Shown: one piece after another, positions 5,920 through 9,823 of the stretch | How positions within the stretch are numbered: position 1 is the first letter of the stretch | How the letters are laid out: each line of letters begins with the position of its first letter | Assembly: GCA_900290315.1 (NCBI GenBank) | Contig: OKRF01000407.1 | Location: 1 to 9,823 of the forward strand | Length of the DNA: 9,823 bases | Reading direction: 5' to 3' | DNA from: Candidatus Sulfopaludibacter sp. SbA3 | Lineage (GTDB): Bacteria > Acidobacteriota > Terriglobia > Bryobacterales > Bryobacteraceae | Program-made: the position numbers and the translations under genes | Notes under the pieces: model-generated | The model's database searches: none | What the model saw: only the letters and a program-made list of their open reading frames with translations | What the model was told of the DNA's origin: nothing

Positions 5920-7222
5920 GAGAGACCCACAGGTAGTAGACTGGCAATCCTAACACGACCAGGAGCAGACCGGTGGCGGCCTGCACGGGGTCGGCGGCAA
6001 TGGAAATGGCGGCGACAATCACGGCGGCCACCGCAAACACAATCTGCACCCACGGATATCCCCAGGCGCGGTAGCCGGGCGCATAGCCGGGGCTGCGCCG
6101 CAGCTTGATGAGTCCGTAACTCATCAGCGCGAAGAAGAGCCACTCCGTGTAGACCACGCGCGTGAACAGGGCGCGGTAGGTGCCGGTGGCGACCAGGGTG
6201 CACGACCAGGCGGCCTGCATCCAGAGCGCCCGCGAGGGCGTGTGGAAGCGCGGATGGATGCGCGCCAGCCATCGGAAGGCGAGACCCTCCTCCGCCATCG
6301 CATAATAAGTGCGCGGACCGGCCAGAATCACGCCGTTCAGCACGCCCACGGCGGAGAGCACGACCAGCGCGGAAATCAGCGCCGCGCCGCGAGATCCGGC
6401 CATGGCGAAGGCGGCGTCCGCGGCGACGCGGGTGGAGGATGTGACGCGGCTGAGCGGCAGCAGGTAGAGGTACGCCGCGTTGAGTGCCACGTAGGCCGTG
6501 GTGACAATGAGGCAGCCGATGAGCAGCGCGCGCGGGATGGTCTTCGCCGGATTGCGCGTTTCCCCGGCGGTGTAAGTGACCATGTGCCAGCCGCCGAACG
6601 CGAAGAGCGCCGCACTGACTCCCAGGACGAATTCGCGGAACGATGTGGAGACGGCTTGTGTGGCGGCCAAGTGGGCGGCCGGCGCGCCGAACGCGACCAC
6701 CATGAGCAGCAGCAGGGCGATGGCGATCACCTTGCCGCCGGTGACCAGGGTCTGCAGCATGCTGCCCTGACGCACCCCGAGATAGTTGATGAAACTCAGC
6801 AGCAGGATTCCGGCGATGGCCACGGCGCGAATTCCGGTATCGCTCAGCGGAACGAAGAAGCCTACGTAGCGCGCGAAGATCATGGACGATGCGGCGATGA
6901 TGCCGGAATGCGCGCTCCAGAACATGGCCCAGCCCCACAGGAAACCGCAGGCCGGTGAGAGCGTTTCCTTGAGGAAGACGTAGACGCCGCCGGTGCGCGG
7001 ATATACCGACGACAACTCGGCGCAGACCAGTGACCCAAACAGCGTCAGGATGCCGGCCGCCAGCCACACCGCCAGCACGCCTGAAATGGTGGGCACGTGC
7101 CGGTTGATTTCCGAAGGCTGCACGAAAATCGACGCGCCGATGATGATCCCCACCACCATGGCGGTGGCGTGGAGCAGGCCAATGGGCCGGTCCAAGGTCG
7201 GGCGTGGCGATGGCGTCGGCAA
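5906..7222 (-). CDS. APC-family amino-acid permease (LAT/SLC7-like)
   Basis: This is a 438-residue inner-membrane carrier with about twelve hydrophobic segments. Helix 1 contains VVGIIIGASIFVQPSEI (23-39), the GxxIG.xIF substrate-binding loop of amino-acid exchangers. AELSSVYPRTGGVYVFLKE (68-86) is the conserved loop after helix 2. FAFGGWHMVTYTAGETRNPAKTIPR (the 207-231 region) is the helix 6 element typical of LAT/SLC7-like proteins. Neutral amino acids are the usual substrates of this group. The start codon is TTG at 7222, only 7 nt after the S9 peptidase stop. No ATG occurs before residue 22, which already lies inside helix 1, so the TTG start is needed to keep the N-terminus. The close spacing suggests that amino acids or small peptides released by the peptidase are the physiological cargo, which is inference from context. 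Confidence 0.9.
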   Translation of the reverse strand: MPTPSPRPTLDRPIGLLHATAMVVGIIIGASIFVQPSEINRHVPTISGVLAVWLAAGILTLFGSLVCAELSSVYPRTGGVYVFLKETLSPACGFLWGWAMFWSAHSGIIAASSMIFARYVGFFVPLSDTGIRAVAIAGILLLSFINYLGVRQGSMLQTLVTGGKVIAIALLLLMVVAFGAPAAHLAATQAVSTSFREFVLGVSAALFAFGGWHMVTYTAGETRNPAKTIPRALLIGCLIVTTAYVALNAAYLYLLPLSRVTSSTRVAADAAFAMAGSRGAALISALVVLSAVGVLNGVILAGPRTYYAMAEEGLAFRWLARIHPRFHTPSRALWMQAAWSCTLVATGTYRALFTRVVYTEWLFFALMSYGLIKLRRSPGYAPGYRAWGYPWVQIVFAVAAVIVAAISIAADPVQAATGLLLVVLGLPVYYLWVSHANH

Positions 7223-7229
7223 AGTTGGA

Positions 7230-9683
7230 CTACTTCAGATTTTTTTCGAAAAGCGCCAGGATGCGTTTGTACTCGTCGGCCCAACTGGTGGGCTGGATGA
7301 AGCCGTGGTTCTCCACCGGATAGGGCGCCACACTCCAGTTCTCCTTGCGCAATTCGATGAGGCGCTGCACCAGGCGCACGGTATCTTCAAACTCCACGTT
7401 GGTATCCACCATGCCATGGCAGATCAGCAGGGCTCCCTTCAAGCCTTCCGCGAAGAAGATAGGCGAGGAGCGGCGGTAAGCTTCGGCGTCGTTCTGCGGC
7501 AGATTCAGGATCTCGCCGGTGTACCCGTGGTTGTACAGCGCCCAATCCGAAACGGGCCGCAGGGCAGCGCCGGCGGTGAAGACGTCGGGCTGAGTGAACA
7601 TGGCCATGAGGGTGATGAAACCTCCATAGCTGCCGCCGAACAGGCCGATCTTTTTGGGATCCACGCCGTGCTGGGCCACCACGTACTTAGCGGCGTCGGT
7701 GATATCGTCCAGGTCTTTGCCGCCCATGTGTTGATAGATGGCGGTGCGCCAGTCGCGCCCGTAACCAGCGGAGCCGCGGTAATCGACATCGATCACCAGG
7801 AAGCCGCGCTCCATCAGGATGTGGTCGAACATATACTCGTGATAGTAGCTGGTGGACCACCACTTATCCACATTCTGTAAGTAGCCGGAGCCGTGCACGA
7901 ATACCACCGCGGGTCCGCCTTTCTTGAAGTTAGCGGGCTTGAACAGGCGGGCCGGGACCTTCACGCCGTCGCGGGCGGTGAACTGAACGATGGGCGCGTC
8001 CAGCCAGGGATACTGGCTGAATTCCGGCGATGGCGAAGTGGTGAGCCGCTTCGGTTCAGCCTGCGCCTTAGCCTCCTGCACGTACAGATCCGGCGGCTTG
8101 TTGGTGTACGAGTAGATGTCGGCGAACCACTGTTCATCGGGCGAGAGCGTGGTGGTGTGCTTGCCGGCGGCCGCGGTCAGGCGGGTGAGCGGTCCCCCAT
8201 CGCCATCCATGACATAAAGATGATTTTCGAAGGGGCTATCTTTGCTGGCGGTGAGGAAGAAGCGCGAGCGGTCACGCGACTGGCGCACGTTGAGCACTTC
8301 CCAGTTCCCGGAAGTGAGGGCGCGCGGTTCCCCGCCATCCCAATTCACCGCGTAGAGTTGCGAGTAGCCAGTCTTCTCGGACTGGAAATAGACTTCGCGA
8401 TCGTTCTTCAACCACCCGATGACATTGGCGCCCGGACCGCCCACCCAGGCATCATCATGGATGGTAGTCAGGACGCGAGTCTTAGCGGTGGCCGGGTCGA
8501 AGGCGAAAATCCAGCGGTCTTTGAAATCCGCAGCGCGGCCCACGATCACGGCGCGCGTGCCATCTTCATTCCAGATGGGCTGGCTCAACTGGATGTCGCG
8601 CTCCGGCGGCGTGGCTGTGGTGGCGGCGCCGGCGGGCGGAGCGGCTTTCTGGCCGTGGTCCACCCACTTGACCTCCCCGGACTGTGCATCGATCACCGCG
8701 AGGCGGATGCGCGACTGGCTGTCGCCCACATTGGAGCGCGCGGGAATGTCTTCGATATAGCCGGAATCGGTGATCCAACCCGGCACGATGTTGCTCTTGG
8801 CGTTTCCGGCCTCAATGACGGTGGCGACCACCCATTTTGCGTCTGGGGAAAGTTGCAAGCCGGTAGCCGTCTGGCGCGCCTGCAGCGTGAACGGCTTGCG
8901 CGCCGCCGCGTCGTCCTTCTTCTTTTTCGAGTCCGACTCTTCTTTGCGGGCTGCACGATCGCGCACCGTCTCGAAGAAGTCCTTCTGTTCCTTTTTGAGG
9001 TACTCCTGGCTGGCACTGGTAGGAGTCTGATCGCCCGTGGCAGCGCCACCGCGGCCCTGTCCGCCGCCTTGCCCGCGTCCACCACCCTGGCCACGCCCTC
9101 CGCCCTGGCCCCTTCCGCCGCCGCCGAATCCGGCCGTTGGCGCCGCAGCGGGAGCCGCGGTTGCGGCCGCCTGGATATCGGTCATCTGTTCCAGAAATCC
9201 GTTCTCCAGGGACAGGACGTAGAGATTGTTGGCGCGGGTGAAGTAGATGCGCTTGCCGTCCGGGAAAAAGTGGGGATTGGTCTCGTTGTCCGCGGTCTTG
9301 GTGATCTGCTGGATCTTGCCGGTGGTGCTGTTGTAGATATGGATGTCGCCGTCGCTGGAGTAGACGGTGTAGCGCTTGTCGCGCGACAGGTCGCCGCCGG
9401 CGGGCGGCAGAGTCTTGATCTCCTCGTCGGTCAGTTTGCGCAAGCCGGACCCGTCGCGGCTGACGGTGTAGGTGTCCATGGGCGCATCCAGTTTGTCGGT
9501 GGACTGCTTCCACTGGAAGAAGAGGCTGCGGCTATCGAACGACCACCGGGCTTGCGCCGGCTCGTAGCCCACCAGCGCGGGACCGCGCATGATGTTGTCG
9601 ATGGTGAGGGCGAACTTCTCGGCCGGCCGGGCCTGGAAGATCAACAGCGCAAGGCTGAGCGGAAGAAAGAGTTTTCGGGTCAA
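7230..9683 (-). CDS. Exported S9-family serine peptidase (DPP IV/acylaminoacyl-peptidase type)
   Basis: The predicted protein has 817 residues. Residues 1-21 form a signal peptide (TRK, then LFLPLSLALLIF, then ARPA), so it acts in the periplasm or outside the cell. Residues about 25-560 form a beta-propeller with WD/PD40-like repeats (SPDAKW, SPDEQWF, PDGKRIYF). The alpha/beta-hydrolase domain follows from about 565: VFVHGSGY (oxyanion region, 594-601), nucleophile Ser685 in GGSYGG, Asp760 in HGMVDTNV and His793 in ENHGF, a complete catalytic triad in the right order. Such enzymes release dipeptides or cleave short peptides. The propeller is interrupted by an Ala/Gly/Gln-rich insert and a Lys/Asp/Glu-rich stretch (171-263). 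The start is TTG at 9683. An in-frame TGA lies 6 nt upstream, so no earlier start exists. The nearest ATG upstream (9693) is out of frame. First gene of the cluster, divergent from the tRNA gene. Confidence 0.94.
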   Translation of the reverse strand: MTRKLFLPLSLALLIFQARPAEKFALTIDNIMRGPALVGYEPAQARWSFDSRSLFFQWKQSTDKLDAPMDTYTVSRDGSGLRKLTDEEIKTLPPAGGDLSRDKRYTVYSSDGDIHIYNSTTGKIQQITKTADNETNPHFFPDGKRIYFTRANNLYVLSLENGFLEQMTDIQAAATAAPAAAPTAGFGGGGRGQGGGRGQGGGRGQGGGQGRGGAATGDQTPTSASQEYLKKEQKDFFETVRDRAARKEESDSKKKKDDAAARKPFTLQARQTATGLQLSPDAKWVVATVIEAGNAKSNIVPGWITDSGYIEDIPARSNVGDSQSRIRLAVIDAQSGEVKWVDHGQKAAPPAGAATTATPPERDIQLSQPIWNEDGTRAVIVGRAADFKDRWIFAFDPATAKTRVLTTIHDDAWVGGPGANVIGWLKNDREVYFQSEKTGYSQLYAVNWDGGEPRALTSGNWEVLNVRQSRDRSRFFLTASKDSPFENHLYVMDGDGGPLTRLTAAAGKHTTTLSPDEQWFADIYSYTNKPPDLYVQEAKAQAEPKRLTTSPSPEFSQYPWLDAPIVQFTARDGVKVPARLFKPANFKKGGPAVVFVHGSGYLQNVDKWWSTSYYHEYMFDHILMERGFLVIDVDYRGSAGYGRDWRTAIYQHMGGKDLDDITDAAKYVVAQHGVDPKKIGLFGGSYGGFITLMAMFTQPDVFTAGAALRPVSDWALYNHGYTGEILNLPQNDAEAYRRSSPIFFAEGLKGALLICHGMVDTNVEFEDTVRLVQRLIELRKENWSVAPYPVENHGFIQPTSWADEYKRILALFEKNLK
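9045..9131 (-). repeat. GRGQGG-type coding repeat in the S9 peptidase
   Basis: This stretch encodes residues 185-213 of the peptidase, built from about four imperfect GRGQGG units made only of Gly, Arg and Gln apart from one Phe. It is flanked by an Ala/Pro run (171-184) and followed by a charged segment (about 229-263) with KKKK and several Asp/Glu. It interrupts the propeller between two blades and is likely an exposed, disordered loop. The DNA is a C-rich run on the plus strand and may vary in unit number between strains. Confidence 0.85.
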
Positions 9684-9688
9684 GGAAA

Positions 9689-9718
9689 ATCATAACGCAA
9701 TCAGAATCGGGCTGCGAA
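9689..9718 (-). promoter_or_regulatory. Candidate promoter of the S9 peptidase cluster
   Basis: Read on the minus strand, TTCGCA (9713-9718) is followed after 18 bp by TATGAT (9689-9694). This is four of six and five of six matches to the bacterial sigma-70 consensus. The predicted start of transcription falls at or within a few bases of the TTG start codon at 9683, which would leave almost no leader and agrees with the absence of a Shine-Dalgarno. The call is weak: it rests on two hexamers only. Confidence 0.35.
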
Positions 9719-9736
9719 CGGAGGTGCTGGTCGATG

Positions 9737-9742
9737 TATAAT
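9737..9742 (+). promoter_or_regulatory. -10 box of the tRNA-Leu promoter
   Basis: A perfect TATAAT lies 19 nt before the first base of the tRNA, placing transcription start about 12 nt upstream of the mature 5' end. The hexamer 17 bp further up (GCGAAC, 9714-9719) is a poor -35 match. The region also faces the divergent S9 peptidase promoter. Confidence 0.55.
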
Positions 9743-9761
9743 TGAGGGCGACACCCTGAAT

Positions 9762-9823
9762 GCCGGAGTGTCGGAATTGGCAGACGAACCGGACTCAAAA
9801 TCCGGCGCACTTCACTGGGCGTG
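9762..9823 (+). tRNA. tRNA-Leu (anticodon CAA), 5' part only
   Basis: The 5' acceptor strand is GCCGGAG (9762-9768), followed by T8 and G9. The D stem pairs TCG (9771-9773) with CGA (9785-9787), with the loop containing TTGGCAGA. The anticodon stem CCGGA/TCCGG (9789-9793/9801-9805) is perfect and closes the loop CTCAAAA, giving anticodon CAA at 9796-9798, which reads UUG. A long variable region begins after 9805, as expected for a class II leucine tRNA. The window ends inside or just after it, so the T arm and 3' acceptor are not seen. Confidence 0.93.

Noticed and set aside
7893..9695. 600-codon plus-strand open frame antisense to the S9 peptidase
   Set aside because: It has no domain or motif and mirrors the real gene, which has an intact catalytic triad and signal peptide.
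9762..9823. Integration site or mobile element at the tRNA-Leu gene
   Set aside because: No integrase, direct repeat of the tRNA end or foreign-looking genes are visible, and the tRNA 3' end, the usual attachment site, is outside the window.

Overview
The window is moderately GC-rich bacterial DNA with dense coding, one real GTG start, several GTG or TTG starts, weak Shine-Dalgarno signals and many short gene overlaps. The protein families fit a soil Acidobacteriota genome of the Bryobacterales/Solibacter type: an exported S9 peptidase with a Gly/Gln-rich insert, a small conserved cupin, a Gfo/Idh/MocA oxidoreductase, and APC permeases next to an amidohydrolase. This assignment is inferred from family style and was not tested by a search.

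Left part (1-1926). A cut-off minus-strand gene for a probable exported glycoside hydrolase reads off the left edge. It diverges from a small cupin gene (281-646), whose 3' end overlaps a convergent PilZ-domain gene (621-1034, minus). An AT-rich 148-base spacer (1035-1182) separates PilZ from larB (1183-1926), the carboxylase/hydrolase of nickel-pincer cofactor synthesis. No other lar gene is present.

Central and right part (1913-9683). Six minus-strand genes form one apparent transcription unit, read from right to left: exported S9 (prolyl-oligopeptidase/DPP-type) peptidase; LAT-type APC amino-acid permease; ACMSD-like metal-dependent amidohydrolase; a second APC permease resembling eukaryotic polyamine-uptake transporters; a metal-binding cupin; and a Gfo/Idh/MocA oxidoreductase. 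The first five are separated by 7 nt or overlap by 4-14 nt, which suggests translational coupling. The sixth is separated from them by an 80-bp near-perfect inverted repeat that fills almost the whole gap. The likely theme is extracellular peptide cleavage, uptake of amino acids or amines, and intracellular processing of a small carboxylated substrate. The actual substrate cannot be read from the sequence.

Right edge (9684-9823). A short divergent promoter region precedes the 5' part of a tRNA-Leu gene with anticodon CAA, cut by the window end in its variable arm.

No CRISPR array, transposase, phage gene or clear defence system is visible. The most unusual structure is the composite palindrome at 3077-3156, made of four alternating copies of one 9-mer.
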